The notes: generated by a model from the sequence alone, not told the origin. Positions 1 through 8,881 are shown, counted from the first letter of the stretch. The stretch: DNA of 38,152 nt from Neisseria wadsworthii 9715 (GCF_000227765.1 NZ_JH165159.1:1370636-1408787), one strand, 5' to 3'. Translations and numbers: made by a program.

Positions 1-1
1 A

Positions 2-49
2 GCCCTGCTGAAAGCAACCAACAAGCTACGTGCACCTGTTGTTGCCTGA
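2..49 (+). CDS. 3' end of an unidentified gene (partial)
   Basis: The first bases read in one frame as ALLKATNKLRAPVVA followed by TGA, which looks like the C-terminus of a protein entering from the left edge. Only 15 codons are visible and I do not recognise the family. The other two plus frames also stop soon, so coding status is uncertain. Confidence 0.25.
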   Translation, partial: ALLKATNKLRAPVVA

Positions 50-362
50 ACAGTAGCTCAGAACTCGATAATTGAGTATCTGAGGGGAATGAAGGGAATA
101 TTGGAATAGAAAACAGCCGAAATCCGGTGTTTGGATTTCTGCTATCTGAATAAAAGGCTACTTTTCAAAGGTCTCGGGCATTAAGTAAAAGTTTTGGTTA
201 TATTTGTTTGCCATAGTTGCTGGACCTAATAATGATTAAATTACACTTTCATAAAAAAAGAATTATTTAATTTTACGGAGTTTACATTCCTATTTTCGTA
301 AAATAAAAGCATAGCTTTTATTAAAGCTATGCTTTTTGTTGGATAAGAGTTTGTCTGTGTTT
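50..362. other. Intergenic region, no gene seen
   Basis: AT-rich spacer between the partial gene at the left edge and the end of the minus-strand signalling operon. It holds a weak 7-bp inverted repeat (GAAATCC at 119-125 with GGATTTC at 133-139), not followed by a T run, and the strong hairpin at 305-336. No uptake sequence, RNA gene or credible ORF is visible; the reading frame crossing it on the minus strand overlaps the real CheX-like gene in another frame. Confidence 0.6.
305..336 (-). terminator. Terminator hairpin of the kinase-CheY-CheX operon
   Basis: Perfect 14-bp inverted repeat, AAAAGCATAGCTTT at 305-318 and its complement at 323-336, with a 4-base loop TATT. Read on the minus strand it lies just after the CheX-like stop and is followed by ATTTTA. 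Unlike most terminators in this window it contains no uptake sequence. Confidence 0.75.
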
Positions 363-815
363 TTAAGGTTTTTGCAAAGCAATAATGATGGCTGCTTCGT
401 GTAGTTTCCATTTAATTGGAATAACGAAAGAGCGGTCTCGCCTCGGTAACATAATTTCGTCGGGTGCTCCTCGAATAACGATGGGTACTGAAATTTGTAA
501 GGTCTCGCCGAATATCCTACGGGCATTGCCTGCAATGGTATTGGCTACTTCGCCGATAATGTCCATAACATTTTCTTCCGAAGTGTCATATTCATCCATC
601 AGCACCAGTAAGCGTTGAGCCAGTTCTTCAGGGGAAGTGAAATAGACAATGCCGTTGGCGTAACCGGAAATAGCGATAACACCTGAATATTGCTGCGCGG
701 CTGGTATGGTATTTTCAACCAGATAAGGGGTTCCGATTGAAATTTCTTCGTTTGCTACGTGTTGGAAGTATTGTTGAACACCTTCCAAGAATACTTGTAA
801 TTGAGATTCTTTCAT
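363..815 (-). CDS. CheX-type chemotaxis phosphatase-like protein
   Basis: 150 residues. The segment around residues 85-100 (DIIGEVANTIAGNARR) carries the E-x2-N signature of the CheC/CheX/FliY family (E89, N92), which in known members removes the phosphoryl group from CheY-P. A single signature and a length near 150 fit CheX rather than the two-signature CheC. It is the last gene of a minus-strand operon, starting 15 bases after the CheY-like gene, so its likely substrate is that receiver. Its role in Neisseria-type bacteria is unknown, since they usually lack chemotaxis systems. The start ATG at 815 has only a weak purine-rich ribosome site. The operon ends at the hairpin at 305-336. Confidence 0.8.
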   Translation of the reverse strand: MKESQLQVFLEGVQQYFQHVANEEISIGTPYLVENTIPAAQQYSGVIAISGYANGIVYFTSPEELAQRLLVLMDEYDTSEENVMDIIGEVANTIAGNARRIFGETLQISVPIVIRGAPDEIMLPRRDRSFVIPIKWKLHEAAIIIALQKP

Positions 816-830
816 CTTACATCTTTCGGC

Positions 831-1196
831 TTACAAATCTTCGGTCATTTCTTTTAATGCATCGAAAAGTTCTTCATCTGAAAAAGGTTTATAAAGGAAG
901 CCTCTGGCTCCATACTCCAACGCTTTAATGCCGGTAGCTTTATCGGCAAGTGCAGAAATTACTAGGATATTTGCGTTATCATTTAATTCAATGATGCGTT
1001 GTATGCAGGTTAGACCGTCCGTTTTCGGCATGGTCAGATCCATAGTGACCAAATCCGGACGCAGTATTTCATAAAGCTCAACAGCATCATCGCCATTAGT
1101 GGCGGTGGCGACTACCTCGAATTCGGTGCTTTCTGAATTTCGGGTAATACGGTTGCGGATGACATTGGAATCATCAACAATCATAATTGTTGGCAT
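831..1196 (-). CDS. Single-domain response regulator (CheY-like)
   Basis: 121 residues, a complete receiver domain with no output domain. The acidic pocket is D8/D9, the phospho-acceptor is D53 (in VTMDLTMPKTDG), the switch serine is S81 (VISALADK) and the conserved lysine is K103 (LYKPF). It should be phosphorylated by the kinase encoded immediately upstream (34-base gap) and dephosphorylated by the CheX-like protein encoded downstream. An AAAGGG ribosome site precedes the ATG. With no flagellar motor gene in the window, the effector of the phosphorylated form is unknown; type IV pili or a metal response are possible targets but only guesses. Confidence 0.9.
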   Translation of the reverse strand: MPTIMIVDDSNVIRNRITRNSESTEFEVVATATNGDDAVELYEILRPDLVTMDLTMPKTDGLTCIQRIIELNDNANILVISALADKATGIKALEYGARGFLYKPFSDEELFDALKEMTEDL

Positions 1197-1230
1197 ACCG
1201 GCCCTTTCGTTTTATCTGAGTAAATATCAT

Positions 1231-3402
1231 TTAGAGTTTCTTTGGAATGGTTAACACAATTCTGGTATAGGCGCCCACTTTAGTTGCAAGAGAAATCTTG
1301 CCTCCGAGTTGCCGTACTTTTTCTTTGATAATGTCCATGCCAACGCCGCGTCCGGCATCTTCATTGCTGTTTTCCATGGTTGAGAAGCCGTGAATGAAAA
1401 TTTGCTGAACCAGTTCGGTTACATTTAATTTTGCTGCTTCATCATGGGTGTATGTACCATTTTGAATTAATTTGCTGCGGATTTTTTCATGGTCAATTCC
1501 CGCGCCGTCATCTTGAACGGTTAACTTAATAGCGTCTCCCGTTTCTTCCATATCCAAACGCAGGTGGCCGGATGCTAGTTTGTGTGCATGTAGGCGATTT
1601 TCAGGTGTTTCGATACCGTGAACGACAGCATTTCTGAGCATTTGTACGGCCAATTCGTTTAGATGGCTTTTTAGGTGTACATTCAAAGGAATGTTGTCCA
1701 TTCCTATGCAGCTGAAATCAACTACCTTATTGTTGCGTTCAGCAAGTTCTTTTACGAATTTGGATAATTGTTCTTTTACCGGCTCCGCATTGAATACGGC
1801 TTGAGCTGCCGAATTGTTGCCAATCCGGTTGCTTAAATCTTCAATAATATCGGTTAAGCTAAATAACTCTTCCAAAGATACGGTAAGTGGAAGAAAATCT
1901 TCGCCTACTAATGCGGTTTTGCGTTGCAGTTCTTTTAAAGAATTTTCCAATACTTCGGCAAGCGACACGAAACCATGAAGGCCGAGAGAGCTGGCATCTC
2001 CCTTTAAGCTATGTACTTCACGGAAAATGGTGCGGATTTTTTCTTCAAAATCTGTTTGGCGCTGGCCTGGTTTTTTAAGTGTTTCGTTAATGTTTTTATT
2101 GCGTTTTTTAGTGTGTTGAATAAAATCGGAAAGAAGTTGGGGCTCTGCTTTCAAAATGGTATTGAGCATTTCCATACGCAAATCATTTTGTTCGCGTTCC
2201 GCCTCAATTTTATTTTCAAGCAATACGGCGTCTGTTACATCGTTAACATTAACAAGCACCCTGACAATTTCATTTGCGTGGTATACGCGGTTGAATTTGA
2301 AATCGAGATAACGGGTTTCTTTTTCACCCGATTCTTTTGCCACCTTCATCGGGCAGCGGATTAAGGGGTTCAATCCGGCAATCAGGCGTTCTTTGGTGCG
2401 GGGATTGTAGAGCTGTTGTACAAAGCTGCCGGCTGTATCCAAATCTCTCGGATTTGATGCCATATCTGATAAAATTTCCAACAGATTTTTACCGCTGAGA
2501 TCTGTTTTGCCTAGCAAGCGTTCCAGTTCTTTTGAATATTGTGAACCGATTTCCATCTCTCTATCCAGCAAAAACAAGCCGCTGCCGACTGTTTGTAGGA
2601 TTTCTTTAGTTTCATTTCGTGCAGCAGCAGCAGCTTGGTCGGATTTACCCAAGCGACGCATAAAGAAGCCGACAAACAATAGGAAATAGATTAGAGAAGC
2701 AGAGATACCTGCAATTTGAATGTTTTGCAGTAACTCGGCTTTTTTATTCATATCATTGTTTAGAGAGACAATGATATTATCAATGTATCCGTATAACTCT
2801 TCATGATGATCACGCGCAAACTCGGAAACTTCGTGTGCGAACTCAGGATTATCTTGTTGGTTGGTTATATCATACTTTAGTACTGTTTCAATCAGTGGAG
2901 AATATTCTTTCCAAATGGCCTTGATTTTTTGTAAATCTTTGCGCGTATTTGCAGCTTCTAACGGCTTGAGCGCCTGGTGATCTGCAACAAAGTCATAGTT
3001 GCCGCCTTTGTCAAGTATGTCGATGGTTTTTTGAAAAGCAAGAGAGGATTCTTTTAGATTTTCTTGCTCTTTAATGCTGTTTTCATCATTTGTTTTGAGG
3101 TTTGCATGATGATCAGAGTGGGACTTTTCATGCCGATGCTTTTTTGCGTCGTGTTTTTCCAGTGCTAAGATTTGCAGTACTTGAGTAGATGAAAGGATAT
3201 TGTAAGCGCTATCGCTAAGTGTGCCGGCGGCATCGATTTGAGCTTGATTGATTTGGATTTGTTCTGAAATACGGCTGCTGGTAAACATCACACCTGATAC
3301 AAGTGCCAGCAATACAGCAACAGATATGGTTACTTTGCGGTAACGTTTAACCGGTGATTGGTTGAGCTTTTCAAGACCGGACACATTTCGTGCGTGCAAC
3401 AT
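1231..3402 (-). CDS. Membrane CheA-like histidine kinase (Hpt + ATPase, no CheW domain)
   Basis: 723 residues. Order: transmembrane helix at about 25-42; periplasmic region 43-228 with a histidine cluster at 84-99 (H84, H89, H91, H95, H98, H99); second helix at 229-248; PAS-like region about 265-395; Hpt domain with phospho-acceptor H464 in REVHSLKGDASSLG; CheA-type ATPase with N box around N591 (QMLRNAVVHGIE), G1 box DDGAGID at 631-637 and G2 box GRGVGMD at 684-690. It ends directly after the ATPase, so the CheW-like P5 domain of true CheA is missing. This predicts a kinase that senses directly through its own periplasmic loop and passes phosphate to the CheY-like protein encoded next. Ribosome site AGGGG lies upstream of the ATG. 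The signal sensed is unknown; the histidine cluster suggests a metal ion. Confidence 0.88.
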   Translation of the reverse strand: MLHARNVSGLEKLNQSPVKRYRKVTISVAVLLALVSGVMFTSSRISEQIQINQAQIDAAGTLSDSAYNILSSTQVLQILALEKHDAKKHRHEKSHSDHHANLKTNDENSIKEQENLKESSLAFQKTIDILDKGGNYDFVADHQALKPLEAANTRKDLQKIKAIWKEYSPLIETVLKYDITNQQDNPEFAHEVSEFARDHHEELYGYIDNIIVSLNNDMNKKAELLQNIQIAGISASLIYFLLFVGFFMRRLGKSDQAAAAARNETKEILQTVGSGLFLLDREMEIGSQYSKELERLLGKTDLSGKNLLEILSDMASNPRDLDTAGSFVQQLYNPRTKERLIAGLNPLIRCPMKVAKESGEKETRYLDFKFNRVYHANEIVRVLVNVNDVTDAVLLENKIEAEREQNDLRMEMLNTILKAEPQLLSDFIQHTKKRNKNINETLKKPGQRQTDFEEKIRTIFREVHSLKGDASSLGLHGFVSLAEVLENSLKELQRKTALVGEDFLPLTVSLEELFSLTDIIEDLSNRIGNNSAAQAVFNAEPVKEQLSKFVKELAERNNKVVDFSCIGMDNIPLNVHLKSHLNELAVQMLRNAVVHGIETPENRLHAHKLASGHLRLDMEETGDAIKLTVQDDGAGIDHEKIRSKLIQNGTYTHDEAAKLNVTELVQQIFIHGFSTMENSNEDAGRGVGMDIIKEKVRQLGGKISLATKVGAYTRIVLTIPKKL

Positions 3403-3856
3403 ATTCTTTTATCCCCTAATAAAAAGCTAAAATAGAAAAAATGAAGGCTGACCGGAGTAGCCGGCTTATGCCAACAGAAGGCCTCATCAAAGATTACACA
3501 CTTAAAAAATTTGATTGCGAGACTGTTTACATGCTTTATATGGCTTAAGCATCTTTAATCTGAACTGAGAAAGCAAAGCGGTTTGATTAATATGTTTTCC
3601 CCGCGCACTCTGCATCTGTTTGGGATTGAAATATATCAAAATAATTTTGATTATTACAATGCTTGGGTTGAAATTATTCTGGCGTGAATAAAATGAAAAG
3701 ATGTCATTTGTAAGAAAATCAAAGATATAAAAGAATTGGCTGTTTACGACATTGTTGTATAAAAACATACCGTTTGTTGAAAATAAGTGCCGATTGTTTT
3801 GAAATGCCTGTCTGAAAATCACCTGAGCGGTTTCAGACAGGCATGGGTTAAGCTGA
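3403..3856. other. Intergenic region, no gene seen
   Basis: About 450 AT-rich bases between the start of the kinase operon and the end of folB. It should contain the kinase promoter, but I see no clear -35/-10 pair. A 106-codon open frame on the minus strand (3502-3822) has no recognisable content or ribosome site and its start lies in the folB terminator, so I treat it as noncoding. Confidence 0.55.
3804..3844 (-). terminator. Uptake-sequence hairpin after folB
   Basis: Inverted pair of the 12-base uptake sequence (3805-3816 forward, 3832-3843 reverse), arms of 14 bp and a 13-base loop, a few bases after the folB stop. Inverted uptake-sequence pairs commonly act as terminators in Neisseria. 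Confidence 0.65.
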
Positions 3857-4207
3857 TTATTCTGCTGTGCGCTCTATTTCTACACCCGTTTCTCTTACTC
3901 CTTGCAAAATGCCGGGTTTAACCACGCGAACACGCACCCATAGTGCGCCGAAATCTTGCAAAACCAGTTCGGCCACATGTTCGGCCAATGCTTCAAGCAA
4001 CATGAAATTCTGGCTGTTTAAACTTTGGCGGATAGCTTGGCAGACGTCTGCATAATGTATGGTATCGGCAATATTATCGGAGATTGCGGATTGTTTCGGG
4101 ACACCTATATCCAAATCGAAAAGCAAAGTTTGTTTTTGTTCGCGTTCCCAAGCATATACACCGATCAGGGTGTCGGCTTTCATGCCGTGCAAGAAGATTT
4201 TATCCAT
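3857..4207 (-). CDS. folB: Dihydroneopterin aldolase
   Basis: 116 residues from ATG at 4207. Folate pathway enzyme that converts 7,8-dihydroneopterin to 6-hydroxymethyl-dihydropterin and glycolaldehyde in the cytoplasm. The N-terminal block MDKIFLHGMKADTLIGVYAWERE is the family's typical opening, with the conserved substrate glutamate in WERE; LLEALAEHVAELVL and RVRVVKPGILQGVRETGVEIER are the other conserved parts, with the catalytic-type lysine in VKPG. A TTG four codons earlier (4219) is an alternative start, but the ATG gives the usual N-terminus. It is divergent from plsY, with about 60 bases between starts, so the two share a promoter region. Terminated by the hairpin at 3804-3844. Confidence 0.93.
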   Translation of the reverse strand: MDKIFLHGMKADTLIGVYAWEREQKQTLLFDLDIGVPKQSAISDNIADTIHYADVCQAIRQSLNSQNFMLLEALAEHVAELVLQDFGALWVRVRVVKPGILQGVRETGVEIERTAE

Positions 4208-4267
4208 TTTGTTTTTCAACCGTTTCAGTTAGAATGATGTGGTCTTATTCTAAAGCAAACCATCATT

Positions 4268-4876
4268 ATGTTGGCAAATTTACTGGCCGTAATCGCGGCT
4301 TATCTGATCGGATCGCTTTCTTTTGCGGTGATTGTGTCGAAAATTTACGGTATGGACGATCCGCGTACTTATGGTTCGGGTAACCCGGGGGCGACCAATG
4401 TATTGCGCAGCGGCAAAAAAAAGGCAGCAGCCTTAACACTTTTGGGTGATGCGCTCAAAGGGTTGGTTGCAGTGTGGTTGGCTTTGGCACTGCAAGATAG
4501 TTTGGGCTTAAGCGATGCTACCATTGCCGGAGTAGCCGTGGCGGCATTGGTAGGACATATGTGGCCGGTGTTTTTCGGATTTAAGGGCGGAAAAGGTGTA
4601 GCGACGGCATTGGGTGTTTTGCTGGCGCTCTCTTGGCCGACCGCATTGGTGTGTGCGGCTGTATGGCTGGTAATGGCTTTTGGTTTTAAAGTGTCTTCTC
4701 TGGCCGCATTAACTGCAACGCTTGTCAGCCCGATTGTTGCATATTTTCTGATGCCTTATGGTTCATGGAAGTGGGCGGCGCTGATTATTGCTTTGTTGGT
4801 TTTGTTCAGACACAAAAGCAATATCGAAAAGCTGATGAAGGGTGAAGAGAGCAAAATCGGTGACAAAGCGGAATAA
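4268..4876 (+). CDS. plsY: Glycerol-3-phosphate acyltransferase PlsY
   Basis: 202 residues. Inner-membrane enzyme that transfers an acyl group from acyl-phosphate to glycerol-3-phosphate, giving lysophosphatidate, the first step of phospholipid synthesis. The three family motifs are present: GSGNPGATN near residues 36-45, GHMWPVFFGFKGGKGVAT near residue 95, and RHKSNIEKLMKGEE near the C-terminus. About five hydrophobic helices and the usual length of about 200 residues. Divergent from folB; convergent with the CbiM-like gene, with which it shares a bidirectional uptake-sequence hairpin. Confidence 0.96.
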   Translation: MLANLLAVIAAYLIGSLSFAVIVSKIYGMDDPRTYGSGNPGATNVLRSGKKKAAALTLLGDALKGLVAVWLALALQDSLGLSDATIAGVAVAALVGHMWPVFFGFKGGKGVATALGVLLALSWPTALVCAAVWLVMAFGFKVSSLAALTATLVSPIVAYFLMPYGSWKWAALIIALLVLFRHKSNIEKLMKGEESKIGDKAE

Positions 4877-4900
4877 CATTGATTGATCTGTGGAGTGACA

Positions 4901-4941
4901 AACAATGCCTGTCTGAAAAACTTTTTCAGACAGGCATTGTT
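4901..4941. terminator. Bidirectional uptake-sequence hairpin
   Basis: Arms of 20 bp (4901-4920 and 4922-4941) built from an inverted uptake-sequence pair (4906-4917, 4925-4936), with A and T runs at the tip, between convergent plsY and the CbiM-like gene. Its right edge touches the stop codon of the minus-strand gene. Confidence 0.75.
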
Positions 4942-5630
4942 TATTTCCAAATGTCTGCCTTGCGGTTTAAATAACGGGTATCGTCGAATGTTGCCAGCAT
5001 TGAGGGGGCAAGTGCTACGAAAATAGCTGCCAGAATGCCGCTTAGAAATGCTTCGCCCCAGGCAATCAGAAAAAAGACTTTAAACGAAGCGTCCCAAAGC
5101 GAAACGCCCGGAAAAGCAAGCGAATGCTCCAAAGCCGTTACAATCAGCGCGCCAGTGCACAGCATGCCGATAGCTGCGGCAATAAACCCGTTTATAAAAA
5201 TATAGATAAAGAGATTAGGTGGTAGATAGCGCTGCACCAAAGTCAGAAGCAGGCGGCATATCAAAACAGGCGGCAGTAAAAGCAAGAGGGCGTTGATAGC
5301 AAATACGGCAGAGCTTGATATACCTCCTGTGATAATCAAATAGGGCAAAAAAAGCAGGGTTGCGAGCCAAAATGCAGTAGGGGCGCCCAACATCAGTGTT
5401 ACCAGGCTCATGCCGAGCAAATGATAGTTCATGCCGCCCAGCTGTCCGCTGTCTATGCCGGCACGAAGAATCCAAAGTAAAGCGAGCCATATGAGTGCCG
5501 CAGCCGCTACGCGGGGCCGGTATTGCAATACTGCCCATGCTTTTTTTGCGGTTGCAGCCAGCACTAAAAAAAGTACACAACCGGCAGCATAAAGCCATGT
5601 AAGTTCAAACCATTCGGCAGAAAAATTCAT
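4941..5630 (-). CDS. CbiM-like energy-coupling-factor transporter permease
   Basis: 229 residues, very hydrophobic, about seven membrane helices. The segment MNYHLLGMSLVTLMLGAPTAFW resembles the conserved part of CbiM/NikM-type substrate-binding permeases, which import cobalt or nickel together with an ATPase and a T component. None of those partners is in the window, and the N-terminal HIPDGFL motif of classical CbiM is not evident, so substrate is uncertain. Ribosome site AAGG in TAAGGTTAGGTT precedes the ATG. A -10 hexamer TATAAT sits about 30 bases upstream, with an uptake sequence in the spacer (see the promoter entry). Confidence 0.7.
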   Translation of the reverse strand: MNFSAEWFELTWLYAAGCVLFLVLAATAKKAWAVLQYRPRVAAAALIWLALLWILRAGIDSGQLGGMNYHLLGMSLVTLMLGAPTAFWLATLLFLPYLIITGGISSSAVFAINALLLLLPPVLICRLLLTLVQRYLPPNLFIYIFINGFIAAAIGMLCTGALIVTALEHSLAFPGVSLWDASFKVFFLIAWGEAFLSGILAAIFVALAPSMLATFDDTRYLNRKADIWK

Positions 5631-5659
5631 AACCTAACCTTATTTTCGATATGGGCTCA

Positions 5660-5687
5660 ATTATACTAAAATATGCCTGTCTGAAAG
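5660..5687 (-). promoter_or_regulatory. Putative promoter of the CbiM-like gene, overlapping an uptake sequence
   Basis: On the minus strand a perfect TATAAT (plus coordinates 5660-5665) lies about 30 bases before the start codon. About 16-18 bases upstream only weak -35 matches occur (CTTTCA or TTCTTT), and that spacer and -35 region is the uptake sequence at 5674-5685. Confidence 0.45.
5674..5685 (+). repeat. Single uptake sequence (TG dialect)
   Basis: Perfect TGCCTGTCTGAA in the divergent spacer between the CbiM-like gene and ftsK; it overlaps the predicted promoter of the former. Confidence 0.9.
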
Positions 5688-5776
5688 AATATTGCCGCGC
5701 ACAGCACCGCTGCGCAAAACCTAAAAACACGCTAAAATAACCGCTTTGCAGAAAATCGAGCGAAGGCTGCTTTTGT

Positions 5777-8700
5777 ATGTTATGGATTGTTTTACTCATT
5801 ATTCTCATCGCGGCGATAGGCGGCCTGTTATGGTTCCGACAGCGTCAGGAACGCGAGTGGCAGATGGAAATGACTTATCTGCGCCGCCACGAAAACGAGC
5901 GCCCCGATTTGCCGGATAATGTCAAAGAAGCCAAAGAAATCAGAGGCGCAGGCCCCAATCTGCAAAATAGCCGTGATACCCGTAAAGCAGCAGAAGAAAG
6001 TCAGGCTGTATACGAACGCACAGTCGAAAAATTAAGGGAAATTGCGCCTAAACGGGTGCGTAAGTTGGATGCGTTGATGGGCAAGCTTAATCCGGAAGAG
6101 CAAGGCAATTTGGATGAGCTGCCTATTTTTGCAGATACGCAAAATCGTGAAACTGGTTTTGCCGAAGTTCCCGATATGGAAAGCAGCAGTACGCAGGCTG
6201 CCGACCGTTTGCGGCAGATGCTCGGCCGCAATCCCGTGCACACTTCCAGCAACACGCTTTCAATTGCTTCTTATTTGGCCGAACATGAAGAAGAGCAGAC
6301 AGCAGCTTTCGACGAATTTATATCCGGTCGTGCAATGCCGCGTGCCGTGCCGAATATTATAGATTTCGACATGGATCCGCAAATGTTGCGCAAGCCGCAT
6401 AAACCGGCGTCGGATTTGCCTGTGATTACATTAGAAGAGGCCACTCGCAGCCCGTGGACAGATGAGCCGGAGCGTTTGCAAGTTTCCCAAGCTGCTAATG
6501 ATGAGCGTTCGAAATCATCAGAACCAAGAAAAACCATTACGCTGGATGACCCCGCAGTTATACGCACCCGAGCCAGAACTTTGGCGGAAGTCAATAAACT
6601 ATACATTGAAAATTATCGTCCGGAAGCGCATGAGGTTCGTCATTTGCCGTCTAAGCATACGGTAATCGATGCAACAGATATCCAAACCAATCTGCAATGG
6701 CAGCGTATTTCCCACTATAACCGCCGCCATGTTCAAACACTTGGGGAGAGCCAGAATCACCCCAATCCCGATGTTATTCCTTTGGAAGAAATCTTTTTCA
6801 ATAGCGTACGCAACGGTCTGCCTGCGGGGCGCCGCTTCCGCAGAGTCAGCAGTGCCGCGCATGAGAGCGTGATACCGGAAACCACGCGCATTGAGCAAGC
6901 GCAGCTGACACAAGTCCAACGCCCCCGTCCTATGGTAGCTGCCGGTTTAAATAAACCGGCTTCCGTGCCGCTTTATCAAGCCCGTAATATTGAGAAGCCT
7001 GTGCCGCCGGTAATCAACACACCGCCTGCGCCGAATGCCACGGTTGTGGAGCCTCCGCCTGTGCCTGAAACGCCTAAGCCGGTTGTGGATATTCCTGAGC
7101 CACCGGTATTTAACCGCGATACCCAGCCTTTGCAGATAGCTGCTCCTGCACCTGTGGTGAATGCACACATTACTGATTCTCCCGATTCGCTGATTCGTGA
7201 GCGTTTAATCAGTGAGTCGGCACCGGAAATAGCGCAGCCGGTTTATGACTATGACGCAGAAGTTGGTCAGACAGCAGAAAATAATACAATCAGTGCGGAA
7301 CACCATACAGGCCTGTCTGAAAATGCAATGACTGAGCCGGTTTACAACAGCGTACCGCAGCTGCAATCACAACATCATGAAACAGTTTTTCAGACAGGCA
7401 TGGTTCTGCCGGATGTGTCTTTGTTGCTGCCACCGCAGTTTGATGCGGCAGCAACGCAGAGCGAAGAAGCATTGCTGGAAAACAGCATAACCATCGAAGA
7501 AAAGCTGGCTGAGTTTAAAGTGAAAGTCAAAGTGCTGGATGCTTATGCCGGCCCTGTGATTACGCGCTATGAAATCGAGCCGGACGTAGGTGTGCGCGGT
7601 AATGCCGTATTGAACCTGGAAAAAGATCTTGCCCGCTCGCTCGGAGTGGCTTCTATACGGGTAGTGGAAACCATTCCGGGTAAAACCTGTATGGGTTTGG
7701 AATTGCCTAATCCGCGCCGCCAAGTTATTCGTTTGAGTGAAATTTTCAATTCCTCCGCATTCCGTGATAGTGCCTCCAAATTGACGCTGGCCTTGGGGCA
7801 AGATATTACCGGGCAGCCGGTGGTAACCGATCTGGCTAAAGCGCCGCACCTGCTGGTGGCGGGTACAACGGGTTCGGGCAAATCGGTGGGTGTGAATGCC
7901 ATGATTCTTTCCATGTTATTCAAAGCGTCGCCCGAAGATGTGCGCATGATTATGATAGACCCGAAAATGCTGGAATTAAGCATTTATGAAGGCATACCGC
8001 ATTTGTTGGCGCCGGTGGTAACCGATATGAAACTGGCTGCTAACGCGTTGAACTGGTGTGTGAACGAAATGGAAAAACGTTACCGCCTGATGAGCCATCT
8101 CGGTGTGCGAAATCTGGCCGGATTTAACCAAAAAATTGCCGAAGCGGCGGCGCACGGCGAAAAAATTACCAATCCGTTCACACTTACGCCGGATGATCCG
8201 GAACCGTTGGAAAAACTGCCGTTTATTGTGGTGGTGGTCGATGAGTTTGCCGACTTGATGATGACGGCAGGCAAGAAAATTGAAGAACTGATTGCCCGCC
8301 TCGCACAAAAAGCACGCGCAGCCGGCATTCATTTGATTTTGGCAACTCAACGCCCGAGCGTGGATGTGATTACGGGTTTGATTAAAGCCAATATTCCTAC
8401 GCGCATCGCATTCCAAGTATCAAGCAAAGTGGACAGCCGCACCATTCTCGACCAAATGGGTGCAGAAAACCTGCTTGGGCAAGGCGATATGTTATTCCTA
8501 CCGCCGGGAACCGGCTATCCGAAGCGTGTTCACGGCGCTTTTGTGCAGGATAGTGAGGTGCATGCCGTCGCCGAATATCTGAAGCAATTCGGCGAGCCGG
8601 ATTATATTGATGATATTTTGAGCGCAGGAGTGGCCGGTGACGACATGTTCAGCAACGCACAGGGCGGTAATAATGACCGTGATGAACTTTATGATGAAGC

Positions 8701-8881
8701 AGTCGCAACCATTCTTAAAACTCAGAAGCCGAGCATCTCTAATCTCCAACGCCATTTGCGCATAGGTTATAACCGCGCGGCTACGTTGTTTGACATGATG
8801 GAAGCCAACGGTGTGATTTCACCGGCTGAACCAAACGGCAAGCGAACCATTCTGGTGCAGAGTTCGGCGCATTTGGATTGA
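5777..8881 (+). CDS. ftsK: DNA translocase FtsK
   Basis: 1034 residues. Septum-linked hexameric ATPase that pumps DNA during chromosome segregation and activates dimer resolution. Only one N-terminal membrane helix is visible (residues 1-20), whereas classical FtsK has four, so this resembles the shorter second FtsK type. A long proline-rich linker (roughly 60-560) follows. The motor has Walker A GTTGSGKS at 696-703 and Walker [10 protein letters not shown] with D822/E823. The C-terminal winged-helix gamma domain covers about 970-1034 ([21 protein letters not shown]). The linker contains an inverted uptake-sequence pair in coding sequence (7310-7321, 7389-7400). An AAGG ribosome site lies some distance upstream of the ATG. 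Confidence 0.95.
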   Translation: MLWIVLLIILIAAIGGLLWFRQRQEREWQMEMTYLRRHENERPDLPDNVKEAKEIRGAGPNLQNSRDTRKAAEESQAVYERTVEKLREIAPKRVRKLDALMGKLNPEEQGNLDELPIFADTQNRETGFAEVPDMESSSTQAADRLRQMLGRNPVHTSSNTLSIASYLAEHEEEQTAAFDEFISGRAMPRAVPNIIDFDMDPQMLRKPHKPASDLPVITLEEATRSPWTDEPERLQVSQAANDERSKSSEPRKTITLDDPAVIRTRARTLAEVNKLYIENYRPEAHEVRHLPSKHTVIDATDIQTNLQWQRISHYNRRHVQTLGESQNHPNPDVIPLEEIFFNSVRNGLPAGRRFRRVSSAAHESVIPETTRIEQAQLTQVQRPRPMVAAGLNKPASVPLYQARNIEKPVPPVINTPPAPNATVVEPPPVPETPKPVVDIPEPPVFNRDTQPLQIAAPAPVVNAHITDSPDSLIRERLISESAPEIAQPVYDYDAEVGQTAENNTISAEHHTGLSENAMTEPVYNSVPQLQSQHHETVFQTGMVLPDVSLLLPPQFDAAATQSEEALLENSITIEEKLAEFKVKVKVLDAYAGPVITRYEIEPDVGVRGNAVLNLEKDLARSLGVASIRVVETIPGKTCMGLELPNPRRQVIRLSEIFNSSAFRDSASKLTLALGQDITGQPVVTDLAKAPHLLVAGTTGSGKSVGVNAMILSMLFKASPEDVRMIMIDPKMLELSIYEGIPHLLAPVVTDMKLAANALNWCVNEMEKRYRLMSHLGVRNLAGFNQKIAEAAAHGEKITNPFTLTPDDPEPLEKLPFIVVVVDEFADLMMTAGKKIEELIARLAQKARAAGIHLILATQRPSVDVITGLIKANIPTRIAFQVSSKVDSRTILDQMGAENLLGQGDMLFLPPGTGYPKRVHGAFVQDSEVHAVAEYLKQFGEPDYIDDILSAGVAGDDMFSNAQGGNNDRDELYDEAVATILKTQKPSISNLQRHLRIGYNRAATLFDMMEANGVISPAEPNGKRTILVQSSAHLD
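7310..7400. repeat. Uptake-sequence pair inside the ftsK linker
   Basis: GGCCTGTCTGAA (7310-7321, one mismatch) and the perfect reverse copy at 7389-7400 lie in inverted orientation 67 bases apart inside ftsK. They encode GLSEN and FQTGM in the low-complexity linker before the motor domain. Confidence 0.85.

Noticed and set aside
3502-3822. 106-codon open frame on the minus strand before folB
   Set aside because: AT-rich, F/N/I-rich translation with no recognisable motif, and its start lies inside the folB uptake-sequence hairpin.
7367-7849. 160-codon minus-strand frame inside ftsK, and others nearby (7567-7983, 7976-8416)
   Set aside because: Antisense shadows of the conserved FtsK motor region.
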